Source: CALMSM01 sp964534095 (GTDB taxonomy: Bacteria; Patescibacteriota; Saccharimonadia; Saccharimonadales; CALMSM01). From it: a DNA stretch of 14,500 bases. The stretch is from assembly GCA_964534095.1 (NCBI GenBank), contig CAZHPF010000012.1:1-14500 (forward strand), read 5' to 3'. The notes under the pieces are model-generated. The model did no database searches. It saw nothing but the letters and a program-made list of their open reading frames with translations, and was not told the origin of the DNA. Every line of letters starts with the position of its first letter. The stretch's first letter is position 1. This document shows positions 7,660 through 14,500 of this stretch, one piece after another. The position numbers and the translations under genes were made by a program.

Positions 7660-8196
7660 ATGAAAATGTTCAGCAAACTTTCCAGCAAAAAATTCTTAAT
7701 AGCTGTAGCCACTCTGATACTTGTGGGAGCCGGAGTAACGTATGCCTATAGCCGCACCACGGATAAAAACCGAAACGAAACGAATACTCCTGACACTGAA
7801 GAAACTATTAATTTTAACCCCGCGACCGATGAAGAAAAACAAGAGGTAGAAAACAACAAACAACGTATTGTTGATGAACAAAATAACCCCACGGACCCTG
7901 GCGATGAAGGCTCGGTAAAGCAAGTTACCGTCACCGTAACAGGAAACGATAATTCAGGTGTGTATGCGCAGGTGAGCGGAGTGATAGAAGACGGTGGCGC
8001 ATGTAGTGCTAAATTCACTAAAGGCAGTACGACTTTAAACGCAACCTCAGATAGCATCGCCAACGTGTCATATACCCAATGTGCGCCGCTACGGCCTAAC
8101 CCTTCATTGACAGCAGGCGATTGGCAAGTAGTAGTATCCTATAAATCAACTAAAGCGGAGGGCGTATCCCAGCCGTTCTCTTTCACGGTACACTAG
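7660..8196 (+). CDS. Membrane-anchored extracellular protein with C-terminal beta-sandwich-like domain
   Basis: I do not recognise a named family. The ATG at 7660 gives 178 residues; an open frame continues further upstream, but it runs through the promoter region and antisense to the GT-C gene, and only this start gives a proper membrane anchor. KLSSKKFLIAVATLILVGAGVTYAY (about 6-30) is a basic N-terminus plus one hydrophobic span with no clear cleavage site, so it is probably an N-terminal anchor. An acidic, Asn/Glu-rich linker (about 35-86) precedes a domain of alternating hydrophobic strands (87-178) with two cysteines, C115 and C141, that could form a disulfide. AGGA lies about 8 nt upstream. 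The stop directly abuts the next ATG, so the two products are likely made together; this may be a surface partner or accessory of the large secreted protein. Confidence 0.75.
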   Translation: MKMFSKLSSKKFLIAVATLILVGAGVTYAYSRTTDKNRNETNTPDTEETINFNPATDEEKQEVENNKQRIVDEQNNPTDPGDEGSVKQVTVTVTGNDNSGVYAQVSGVIEDGGACSAKFTKGSTTLNATSDSIANVSYTQCAPLRPNPSLTAGDWQVVVSYKSTKAEGVSQPFSFTVH

Positions 8197-10189
8197 ATGA
8201 AAATAACCCTCGCTCATTCACCACGACGGCTCTTGTTACTCCTCGCTACAATAGGAATCGTAGGAGGATTTGCTGTTTTAACCCCTGCTTCGCAAGCTCT
8301 TTCTGGCAGTCAGTTTAAAAAAGCCAACATTATTTCTGACAGTGTATTTTTTAATAAATCCAGCATGTCGGTCAGTCAAATTCAGGCGTTTTTAAACGCA
8401 AAGGTTCCCGTTTGCGACACTAATGGTACACAGCCTTATGCTGGTACTACCCGCGCAGCCTACGGAGCATCTAGAGGCTACCCTGCCCCTTATACTTGCC
8501 TTAAGAGCTATAAGCAAAACATACCTAGTAAAGCTGCTGATGCTTATTGTAAAAGTGGTATAGGTAGCGGCAATAAGTCCTCTGCCCAGATCATATATGA
8601 CGTCTCTAAAGCTTGTGGCGTAAGCCCAAAAGTCCTTATTATATTGTTACAAAAAGAGCAGTCACTTGTTACCGACGATTGGCCGTGGAGTATCCAATAT
8701 AGAAGCGCTACCGGGTTTGGTTGTCCGGATACCGCAGCCTGCGATTCTCAATACTATGGGTTTTTTAACCAGGTCTACAACGCTGCACGCCAATACCAGC
8801 GCTATGCTATTCAATCCGACTACTTTAACTATGCAGCTGGCCGCAATAGTTTCGTAGCTTACCAGGCAAACGCGCCAAGTTGTGGCGGTACTAATATAAC
8901 AATACAGAACGATGCCACTGCAGGCTTATACAACTACACCCCTTACCAGCCAAATGCAGCGGCATTAGCAAATTTATATGGCGAGGGAGATAGTTGTAGC
9001 GCCTACGGCAATCGAAACTTCTGGCGCATGTTTAACGATTGGTTTGGGTCAACCCAGGTAAGCTATGCTGGGACAGTCACAAGTGTCCAGTTATTCGCTG
9101 ATAGCGCACGCACTGATGAAATAGAAGGAACGCCTACTCTACGTTCTGGCGTTACTATTTATGCAACAGTAAAGATTCAAAATACTGGTAATAAAACCTG
9201 GGCTAATTCCAAGACACGTATCGGTACCGATAGCCCGCAGAATCGTTCTAGTTCGTTTGCAAATAATAGTTGGTCAAGTGCTGGTAGGCCAACCAGTATG
9301 GTAAACGGATCGGTGGATCCTACAGAGACAGGTACGTTTAACTTCAGCTTAACCGCGCCAGATGTCGATGGCGCTTACAATGAAAAGTTCCAAGCATTAG
9401 TTGAAGGAGTTAGTTGGATATCTGACGCTACATTCAACAAAACTATCATTGTGTCGAATCCTTATAACGCTGATATTATTGGAGTTGAAGCGTTCAAAGA
9501 TGCCGCACATACCTCACGAACAGGCACGCTTGCACAAACTAACAATCCTATTTACTGGAAAATAACTGCTCGCAACACTGGCACTAACGTCTGGTCAAGT
9601 TCAGTGACCCGCTTAGGTACTACTAATCCTAATAACCGTGTAAGCCCTGTTAGGGATAGTTCATGGCACTCTACTTCGCGCCCTGCCTACCTTGAGCAGT
9701 CGACGGTAAATCCTGGATCCTTAGGAACTTTTCTGTACTCTACTACATCTAGTACTGAGGGTAATTTCAATGAGAGCTTTCGTCTTTTAGCCGAAAATAT
9801 TGCCTGGATGCCTGGAGGAAGCTACACAACAAATCTAAGGTATCAAGATTTTATTGATCGACTGTACGGCGAAAACCGTTTAGAGATTGGGGACAGTCTT
9901 AGCAATGATGCCTACCGCCTTGTACTGCAAGGTGATGGTANNNNNNNNNNNNNNNNNNNNNNNNNNNNNNNNNNNNNNNNNNNNNNNNNNNNNNNNNNNN
10001 NNNNNNNNNNNNNNNNNNNNNNNNNNNNNNNNNNNNNNNNATTTAGTGATGTATAACTCAAGCGGTAAACCTGTTTGGTATACCGGTACACGTGGCGCAA
10101 CCCGCCTTGTACTGCAAGGTGATGGTAATTTAGTGATGTATAACTCAAGCGGTAAACCTGTTTGGTATACCGGTACACGTGGGTCTTAG
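8197..10189 (+). CDS. Large secreted protein: Cys-rich N-domain, two Ig/FW-like repeats, bulb-type mannose-lectin repeats
   Basis: The signal peptide is clear (RRLLLLLATIGIVGGFAVL, then PASQA, likely cut after residue 34). Residues about 36-285 form a domain with eight cysteines and GVSPKVLIILLQKEQSLV (141-158) followed by a Gly/Tyr/Trp-rich stretch. The buried E154 and helix pattern recall lysozyme/transglycosylase folds, but this is inference. Two homologous beta domains follow (about 292-420 and 426-546), each with an NTG..W motif, TR(I/L)GT..P.NR, SW.S..RP, and a W near the end, resembling NBR1-FW/Ig-like domains. The C-terminus has the QxDxNxVxY signature of bulb-type D-mannose lectins (LQGDGNLVMY). 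A 100-N gap at 9941-10040 breaks the frame artificially; an apparent stop at 10054-10056 is not real. The upstream gene abuts and no Shine-Dalgarno is seen, so translation is probably coupled. A role in adhesion or wall binding is inferred. Confidence 0.85.
9915..10182 (+). repeat. Tandem 87-bp lectin repeats, nucleotide-identical
   Basis: The unit is 87 bp (29 residues). One complete unit is visible (10041-10127), followed by a partial last unit from 10128. Positions 10041-10095 match 10128-10182 exactly (55 nt), and 9915-9940 match 10102-10127 exactly (26 nt). Each unit encodes one QxDxNxVxY strand set of a bulb lectin, which is normally built of three such subdomains. Copy number is unknown because of the assembly gap. 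Confidence 0.92.
9941..10040. other. Assembly gap (100 N) inside the lectin repeats
   Basis: Exactly 100 N stand where tandem repeats occur, the usual placeholder for a gap of unknown size. Joining the two flanks directly reproduces the repeat junction without error (GGTGATGGTA then ATTTAGTG). The true gap is therefore probably zero or a whole number of 87-bp units, which also restores the reading frame. Confidence 0.95.
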
Positions 10190-10233
10190 TTACCGACATT
10201 TATTAAACAAACATTAATGTAGGAGGTAAAATT

Positions 10234-10242
10234 TGGTATAGT
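10234..10242 (+). promoter_or_regulatory. Extended -10 of a likely leaderless promoter for the GT4 gene
   Basis: TGG (10234-10236) precedes TATAGT (10237-10242, 5/6). The ATG begins 10 nt later, at 10253, with an in-frame TTG 3 nt earlier. The expected start near 10249 leaves a leader of about 4 nt. The AGGAGGT at 10221-10227 is about 25 nt from the ATG and upstream of the predicted transcript start, so it cannot act as a ribosome site here. Confidence 0.58.
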
Positions 10243-10252
10243 ATTACTATTG

Positions 10253-11419
10253 ATGGCGAAGCAAAAGAGAAAGCTAAAATTATTTGTTGATGGCGAAGTA
10301 TTATCGATTGCCCACTTCAGCGGCATAGGTCATTATACTGCTGATTTACTTTATGCAATTGATGGTCTAATTTCCACTAAAAAGTACTCGCACGTAAAAG
10401 TGGAGGTTAGCGTACCGAGAACTGGCATGCCCTTCTACTCACGGTTTGCATTTAAAAATTTTAAAACAAGACGTATCTATGTCTCTCCACGCGTTACCAA
10501 CAAACTAAAGTCAATCCGTAGACTTCCTCCTATTGATTTATTCTTTGGCAAAAAAATCTATATATTTCCACATTATAGTAGCTGGCCAACTCTTTTTTCG
10601 CCCGTCGTTCCTATCATCTATGACTTGTCATTTATACACTACGCACAGTATGTTTCACCTCCAAATTTACGATTCCTTGTTAAACAGGTAGAGTTATCCC
10701 TGAAGCGTGCGAATAAAATTGTAACGATATCCGAAAACAGTAAGCAAGAAATATCTGATTACTATGGCGTCAGCAGTAATACTCTGCATATTGCTTACCC
10801 TGCTGTTCATACTAAAAACTTTTACCCAAGAAAAAAATCAGAGATATCGTTTGCGAAAGCAAAGTATGGAATTTTCGGTGACTACATACTTTTTGTCGGA
10901 AACTTAGAGCCTCGTAAAAATCTTATTACTCTCTTGGAGGCGTACGAAAAACTTCCAAAAACTATTCAGGACAGCCACAGCCTTCTACTCGTTGGGGCAA
11001 AAGGCTGGCTAGACAGTGACATACACGATAAGATTATAGCCATGCGGCAGCGTGGATTACGAGTTGCCCAGCCTAGCGATTACGTTACTGATGACGATCT
11101 GCCCGCACTCTACAGCGGCGCCAGTGTATTTGTATACGTTAGCCTGTATGAGGGCTTCGGCATTCCTCCACTAGAAGCCATGGCATGCAATACGCCAGTT
11201 ATTGCTAGCAATAACTCCTCTTTGCCTGAAGCAGTAGGCGATGCTGCTATTATGGTTGATGCACTGGACGTAGAAGCTTTGACTAAAAGCCTAATTAAGG
11301 TACTGCATGAGAAAGATAAGGATGTCGAGAGGCTGATCGCTCTTGGGAGAAAGCAAGTAGAAAAATTTCGATGGGAAGAAACAGCAAAAGATTTACTTGA
11401 TATGCTTAGTGAACTATAA
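10253..11419 (+). CDS. GT4-family glycosyltransferase (mannosyltransferase-like)
   Basis: This is a 388-residue GT-B enzyme from the ATG at 10253; an in-frame TTG at 10250 would add one residue. The N-terminal domain has the acceptor-side loop SGIGHYTADLL (23-33), PHYSSW (106-111) and IIYDLSF (121-127). The C-terminal domain has FVGNLEPRKN (214-223, R221/K222), VGAKGW (247-252), YVSLYEGFGIPPLEAM (295-310) with the intact EX7E pair E300/E308, then TPVIASNNSSLPEAVGDAA. This layout is close to mannosyltransferases of O-antigen and A-band type loci, so a mannose or rhamnose donor (GDP-linked) is plausible but not proven. It sits alone between the lectin gene and the ABC exporter, with its own extended -10. 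Its stop lies 5 bp from the oppositely oriented wzt stop. Confidence 0.9.
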   Translation: MAKQKRKLKLFVDGEVLSIAHFSGIGHYTADLLYAIDGLISTKKYSHVKVEVSVPRTGMPFYSRFAFKNFKTRRIYVSPRVTNKLKSIRRLPPIDLFFGKKIYIFPHYSSWPTLFSPVVPIIYDLSFIHYAQYVSPPNLRFLVKQVELSLKRANKIVTISENSKQEISDYYGVSSNTLHIAYPAVHTKNFYPRKKSEISFAKAKYGIFGDYILFVGNLEPRKNLITLLEAYEKLPKTIQDSHSLLLVGAKGWLDSDIHDKIIAMRQRGLRVAQPSDYVTDDDLPALYSGASVFVYVSLYEGFGIPPLEAMACNTPVIASNNSSLPEAVGDAAIMVDALDVEALTKSLIKVLHEKDKDVERLIALGRKQVEKFRWEETAKDLLDMLSEL

Positions 11420-11424
11420 GCCCA

Positions 11425-12606
11425 TCAGCGAATCGACACTTTGAACCCAGGATCAAGAGGATAAGGGAGACGTCGGGTTTTCTTTATACTAATCTTTGCA
11501 GCTTCGTTCCACCAGTCGAGTGTTTCCTGTGTTTCAGATACTACCGAAGGGTCAACCACGTAATCACCGTCACTAAACACGTTCGGAAGGCTCCATTGTA
11601 AGGTAAGTGTCGTGTTTTTAGGAAAGAGTTGGATGGTACGACCTTCGAGTAGCGTATTTGTGCCAGTGATGTCTCGACTTGTTCCGTCTCTTATTCTTAC
11701 ACCGATGACGGGGTTATGGAGATCTTTTTTAGTGTATACCTCGTGGAGAATTACTACTTCCTTGTCTGAAACCTCTACTGTAACTGATGCAGTGTGTGCG
11801 TCTCCTGTTCCCCAACGCTGTGAATTAGCCAACGCAGCCTTCTCGGTTCCTTTGGCTGCATTCGTAAAAAGCTGGCTATAACTTGCCGTTACGTTGTCAA
11901 CATTCCCTTTCGCAGCTAACTTACCATCATTAATAAGGATTGCTTTATCGCAGTACTCACGAATAGCGTTCATGTCGTGACTGACAAACACAACAGTTTT
12001 TTGCAGTTTTTTTAAAGACTTAAAATATTCAAAACATTTTCTTTGAAAGCTTGTATCACCAACAGCGAGTACCTCATCAATGAGTAAAATGTCGGCATCT
12101 GCTTGCACTGCAACCGAAAAGGCTAATCGGACTTGCATGCCGGACGAGTAGTTTTTGAGCTTTTGATCCATGAACTTTTCCAGCTCTGCAAACTCAACAA
12201 TATCATCGTACATAGCATCAATTTCTTTTTCTGAAAACCCCATCAGCGAAGCGCTTAAATATATATTGTCACGCCCTGTTAGCTCTGGGTTGAACCCTAC
12301 ACCTAGCTCGATAAACGGCACCAATCTGCCTTTAACTGATACGCTGCCCTTTGTGGGCTGGTAAATTTGGGCTAAGATTTTAAGCAATGTACTTTTGCCG
12401 CTGCCGTTGCGGCCAACGATGCCAAAAAACTCACCTTTTTTGACCTCAAATGATATGTCCCGCAGGGCGTGCTGTTTTTCGGTGGTTTTATTGCGTCGGC
12501 CTTTGAGGGCATTCACAAAAGCTGTTTTGACAGATTGCGTGCGTTCGTGCGGCAACAAAAAGTCTTTGCTGACATGCTCGACTTTTATAGCAATATCGTC
12601 TGACAT
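11425..12606 (-). CDS. wzt: ABC polysaccharide exporter, ATP-binding subunit with C-terminal chain-recognition domain
   Basis: This is a 393-residue ABC ATPase. The ATG at 12606 is chosen because GGAGG lies 9 nt upstream; a TTG at 12624 would add six residues inside the permease gene. Walker A GRNGSGKST spans 65-73, the ABC signature SSGMQ is at 154-158, Walker B ILLIDE at 173-178, and the switch His at 210 (VSHD). The C-terminal ~130 residues (264-393) begin RWGTGDAHTASV and include DITGTNT, matching the Wzt_C beta-sandwich that reads the non-reducing end or terminal modification of the exported chain. With Wzm it moves a completed lipid-linked polysaccharide across the membrane. Only one nucleotide separates it from the wzm stop, so the pair is translationally coupled. 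The methyltransferase in the window could supply a terminal cap recognised by this domain, but this is speculative. Confidence 0.93.
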   Translation of the reverse strand: MSDDIAIKVEHVSKDFLLPHERTQSVKTAFVNALKGRRNKTTEKQHALRDISFEVKKGEFFGIVGRNGSGKSTLLKILAQIYQPTKGSVSVKGRLVPFIELGVGFNPELTGRDNIYLSASLMGFSEKEIDAMYDDIVEFAELEKFMDQKLKNYSSGMQVRLAFSVAVQADADILLIDEVLAVGDTSFQRKCFEYFKSLKKLQKTVVFVSHDMNAIREYCDKAILINDGKLAAKGNVDNVTASYSQLFTNAAKGTEKAALANSQRWGTGDAHTASVTVEVSDKEVVILHEVYTKKDLHNPVIGVRIRDGTSRDITGTNTLLEGRTIQLFPKNTTLTLQWSLPNVFSDGDYVVDPSVVSETQETLDWWNEAAKISIKKTRRLPYPLDPGFKVSIR

Positions 12607-12607
12607 G

Positions 12608-13432
12608 CTAGACTTCCTCCGCAAAATGTGGTGAGCGTTTTTTGAAATATACAGCCGCTACTACGCCGACTACTACCACTATCCCAAATGGTACAATTCG
12701 CGCCCAGGGTGTACCAAAAATATCTGTTGTGGTGCCAGTGAGCGGCGTGATCAATCCTTCGCGGAGGTCTTGCATGATCTGAGCTATAGGGTTACTCAGG
12801 ATAATCTTTGCGGCAACCTCGCTTTTGGAAGTTACCAAACTCATGGCGTACATGATTGGCGTGGCAAAAAACGCACCTTGTATTGCCACTTCCCAAATAA
12901 ACCCAATATCCCGAAACTTTACATACAGCGCACTCAATAAAAACGCCACTGACAGCGAAAACACAAACAACTCAATGATCAACAGCGGTGCTAATAGGGC
13001 AAAACGACTGATATCAGTATCGCCAAAGTACATGAATACTCCGACCACTAGGAGATTAAAGGCCAGGTTTATCAGCGCCGAGACTGAGCCCGACAGTATG
13101 ATGACGTAACGCGGGAAGTTTACTTTGCGCAGTAAATCACCCCTGCCCACAATTGCTTCCATACTTCCGGTTGTTACTTCAGTAAAGTAGTTCCATATGA
13201 CGATCCCCAGCAGTAAATACACGCCAAAGTGCGGTATGTCAGCCCCAGCACCTAAAATGCCCGCAAACACTACGTACATGATAAGGAACAGTGAGAACGG
13301 TTTGAGCAGCGTCCAGACATAGCCAAGCACTGAATTTTGATAGCGAAGCTTGAACTCCGTCTTGACAAGCTGTTTGAGCAGAATCGCTGTAAAACGATAC
13401 TTAGACTTTAACTTCTGGATTTTTGCCTTCAC
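12608..13432 (-). CDS. wzm: ABC-2 type polysaccharide export permease
   Basis: This is a 274-residue membrane protein with six hydrophobic spans. The family signature LRYQNSVLGYVWTLLKP (29-45) lies just before the first span. NPIAQIMQDLREGL (about 215-228) lies before the last span, as in Wzm/TagG proteins. The start is a GTG at 13432, placed 8 nt after an extended -10 (TTTGGTATAAT) with no Shine-Dalgarno. It forms the channel for wzt, encoded 1 nt downstream. A teichoic-acid type exporter (TagG) has the same fold; the glycan genes nearby and the Wzt C-terminal domain favour polysaccharide export. Confidence 0.92.
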   Translation of the reverse strand: MKAKIQKLKSKYRFTAILLKQLVKTEFKLRYQNSVLGYVWTLLKPFSLFLIMYVVFAGILGAGADIPHFGVYLLLGIVIWNYFTEVTTGSMEAIVGRGDLLRKVNFPRYVIILSGSVSALINLAFNLLVVGVFMYFGDTDISRFALLAPLLIIELFVFSLSVAFLLSALYVKFRDIGFIWEVAIQGAFFATPIMYAMSLVTSKSEVAAKIILSNPIAQIMQDLREGLITPLTGTTTDIFGTPWARIVPFGIVVVVGVVAAVYFKKRSPHFAEEV

Positions 13433-13439
13433 TTCGAGT

Positions 13440-13449
13440 TATTATACCA
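13440..13449. promoter_or_regulatory. Overlapping divergent -10 elements shared by wzm and rmd
   Basis: On the minus strand TGG (13449-13447) and TATAAT (13446-13441) sit 8 nt before the wzm GTG. On the plus strand TATTAT (13440-13445, 5/6) sits 9 nt before the rmd ATG. The two hexamers share five base pairs on opposite strands. Both predicted transcripts would start within about 3 nt of their start codons, and neither gene has a Shine-Dalgarno. The plus-strand element lacks TG and has no clear -35, so it is weaker. Confidence 0.55.
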
Positions 13450-13454
13450 AACAT

Positions 13455-14384
13455 ATGTCTAAACGCGTCTTGGTAGCTGGGGTAAACGGATTTGTCGGCC
13501 ATCACTTGGCGCGCGAGTTGGCCGAAACGGGTCATACGGTTATTGGTACTGGCATCGACAAAGCGCTTGATCCTACGCTTGCACCGTACGTTAAAACCTT
13601 TTTGCGCTGCGACCTGACCGACCGGGAAGCTGTCAGCACACTACCGCTGGATGAGGTTGACGCTGTCATCAACCTGGCGGGACTAGCCCAGGTAGGCGCT
13701 TCGTTTGATCCCGGGCAGGCCGAGCGCTATACCCATATCAATGTCGCTGTACATACTACTATCCTGGAACGACTGCGGCAGCTTGATAACAAAGCTGTCC
13801 GTGTTATCGCCGTCAGCACTGGTGCCGTGTACGACAACACCCAGAAAATGCCAATAAATGAAGATGGGTTACTCATTACAGAAGGTTCACCCTATGCCCA
13901 CAGCAAACTTGCTATGGAACGCGCCCTGGCAGAGTACCAGGGTTTGGGATTTGATGTCGTGGTGGTTCGACCCTTTAACCATATTGGGCCGGGTCAGCTG
14001 GGTGGCTTTTTAGTCCCCGACCTCATAGAAAAATTGCGGCACTTAGGCGCAGATAATGTCTTATCGATCGGACGGTTAGATACTAAACGTGACTACACCG
14101 ATGTTCGGGATGTGGCCAGAGCCTATCGATTACTGGCTACCAGTGATGAGCTTGCCCATAGTTTGTATAACGTCTGCTCTGGCGCCAGCCACTCGGGTCA
14201 GGAAATACTGGACGTACTGACCGGGTCGATGGACATCTCCGGCCTACGGATAGAAGTAGACAAGTCACGTATACGCCCGAATGATCCGGCAGACGTACGC
14301 GGCGAGGCCAGCAGACTACAAACAGACACTGGCTGGAAACCGCAGATTGCGTTTGAGCAAACCCTCCGCGACTGCCTCAGTTAG
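13455..14384 (+). CDS. rmd: GDP-4-dehydro-6-deoxy-D-mannose reductase (Rmd-like SDR)
   Basis: This is a 309-residue extended short-chain dehydrogenase/reductase. The ATG at 13455 places the Rossmann motif GVNGFVG at residues 9-15; the open frame upstream of it has no family sequence and runs inside wzm on the other strand. The catalytic set is seen as S121/T122 (VSTGAVY), Y147 and K151 (YAHSK). RPFNHIGPGQ (172-181), RDYTDVRDVARAY and LYNVCSG match the Rmd group. Rmd reduces the Gmd product to GDP-D-rhamnose in the cytoplasm. A related 4-reductase or epimerase acting on another nucleotide sugar remains possible. The gene is divergent from wzm/wzt and may share a -10 with it. Gmd is not in the window. 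Confidence 0.83.
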   Translation: MSKRVLVAGVNGFVGHHLARELAETGHTVIGTGIDKALDPTLAPYVKTFLRCDLTDREAVSTLPLDEVDAVINLAGLAQVGASFDPGQAERYTHINVAVHTTILERLRQLDNKAVRVIAVSTGAVYDNTQKMPINEDGLLITEGSPYAHSKLAMERALAEYQGLGFDVVVVRPFNHIGPGQLGGFLVPDLIEKLRHLGADNVLSIGRLDTKRDYTDVRDVARAYRLLATSDELAHSLYNVCSGASHSGQEILDVLTGSMDISGLRIEVDKSRIRPNDPADVRGEASRLQTDTGWKPQIAFEQTLRDCLS

Positions 14385-14462
14385 CACGCCTTAATTCTCT
14401 TTACCTCGTCACCCCGAACTCGATTCAGATCCAAACATCAACCCATTTTGTACTTCAGCTCT

Positions 14463-14487
14463 ACTACTTTTGAGCAGCAAAAGTAGT
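14463..14487. repeat. Inverted repeat in the 3' intergenic end
   Basis: ACTACTTTT (14463-14471) and AAAAGTAGT (14479-14487) form a perfect 9-bp stem with a 7-nt loop, 79 bp after the rmd stop. It is A/T-rich at the loop end and has no T-tract on either side, so it is a weak terminator candidate. The rest of 14385-14500 shows no gene. Confidence 0.45.
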
Positions 14488-14500
14488 GCAAAACTGCCAT

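Noticed and set aside
10041..10056. Stop codon at 10054-10056 ending the lectin gene right after the gap
   Set aside because: The frame after the 100-N placeholder is arbitrary. The next frame continues the repeat and ends at 10187-10189 with perfect lectin sequence.
10071..10085. TTTGGTATACC in each lectin repeat as a promoter
   Set aside because: It resembles the extended -10 used elsewhere but encodes the conserved VWYTG of the lectin in every unit and leads into no gene start.
9915..10182. CRISPR array or non-coding satellite at the repeats
   Set aside because: The repeats are directly abutting, have no unique spacers, stay in frame, and encode the bulb-lectin motif.
10211..10220. Palindrome ACATTAATGT as terminator of the lectin gene
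   Set aside because: It is a 10-bp perfect palindrome with no loop and no T-tract, A/T-rich and easily due to chance.
10221..10227. AGGAGGT as the ribosome site of the GT4 gene at 10253
   Set aside because: It is about 25 nt from the ATG and lies upstream of the extended -10. A TTG reached at correct spacing leads to a stop after two codons.
13350..13454. Longer start for the Rmd-like protein
   Set aside because: The added residues lie inside wzm on the other strand, carry no family sequence, and move the Rossmann glycine motif away from the N-terminus. The ATG at 13455 fits.
14463..14500. Firm rho-independent terminator after rmd
   Set aside because: The 9-bp stem is real, but no run of T follows on either strand, so it is kept only as an inverted repeat.

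Overview
The window is a cell-surface polysaccharide locus from a bacterium that uses the standard genetic code (all long frames are intact with TGA as stop). Gene density is high: intergenic gaps are at most about 120 bp, and neighbouring genes overlap or have abutting stop codons. Weak -35 boxes, apparently leaderless genes, and a large secreted Cys-rich/lectin protein suggest Candidatus Saccharibacteria (TM7, Patescibacteria) or a relative. That assignment is inference from protein style and gene layout; nothing in the window is a taxonomic marker. No rRNA, tRNA, CRISPR array or insertion sequence was seen, and no stretch above 300 bp lacks a gene.

Layout. (1) 1-1791, minus strand: a methyltransferase with a zinc-ribbon-like N-terminus, overlapped by a GT4 glycosyltransferase that runs off the left edge. 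(2) 1906-5451, plus strand: an apparent three-gene operon of a Wzx-type flippase and two GT4 glycosyltransferases. (3) 5448-7538, minus strand: a large GT-C (GT39-like) membrane glycosyltransferase whose stop overlaps the previous gene tail-to-tail. (4) 7660-10189, plus strand: a membrane-anchored beta-rich extracellular protein abutting a large secreted protein. The latter has a Cys-rich N-domain, two Ig/FW-like repeats and a bulb-type mannose-lectin repeat region interrupted by a 100-N assembly gap. (5) 10253-11419, plus strand: a GT4 glycosyltransferase. (6) 13432-11425, minus strand: an ABC-type polysaccharide exporter, wzm then wzt. (7) 13455-14384, plus strand: an Rmd-like reductase. The last 115 bp hold a hairpin but no gene.

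How the genes may work together. The glycosyltransferases probably assemble lipid-linked glycan at the inner face of the membrane. Wzx would flip short lipid-linked units, while Wzm/Wzt would export a full-length chain selected by the Wzt C-terminal domain. The GT-C enzyme would add sugar outside the membrane from a polyprenyl-phosphate donor. Rmd would supply GDP-D-rhamnose (6-deoxy-D-mannose). Rmd beside Wzm/Wzt recalls the Pseudomonas A-band D-rhamnan loci, but Gmd and a dedicated polymerase are not in view.

The observations most worth following up are these. A repeated start architecture (TGGTATAAT-like extended -10, then 8-10 nt, then the start codon, with no usable Shine-Dalgarno) implies leaderless transcripts. 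One overlapping -10 appears to drive wzm and rmd divergently. The secreted lectin has nucleotide-identical 87-bp repeats of unknown copy number.
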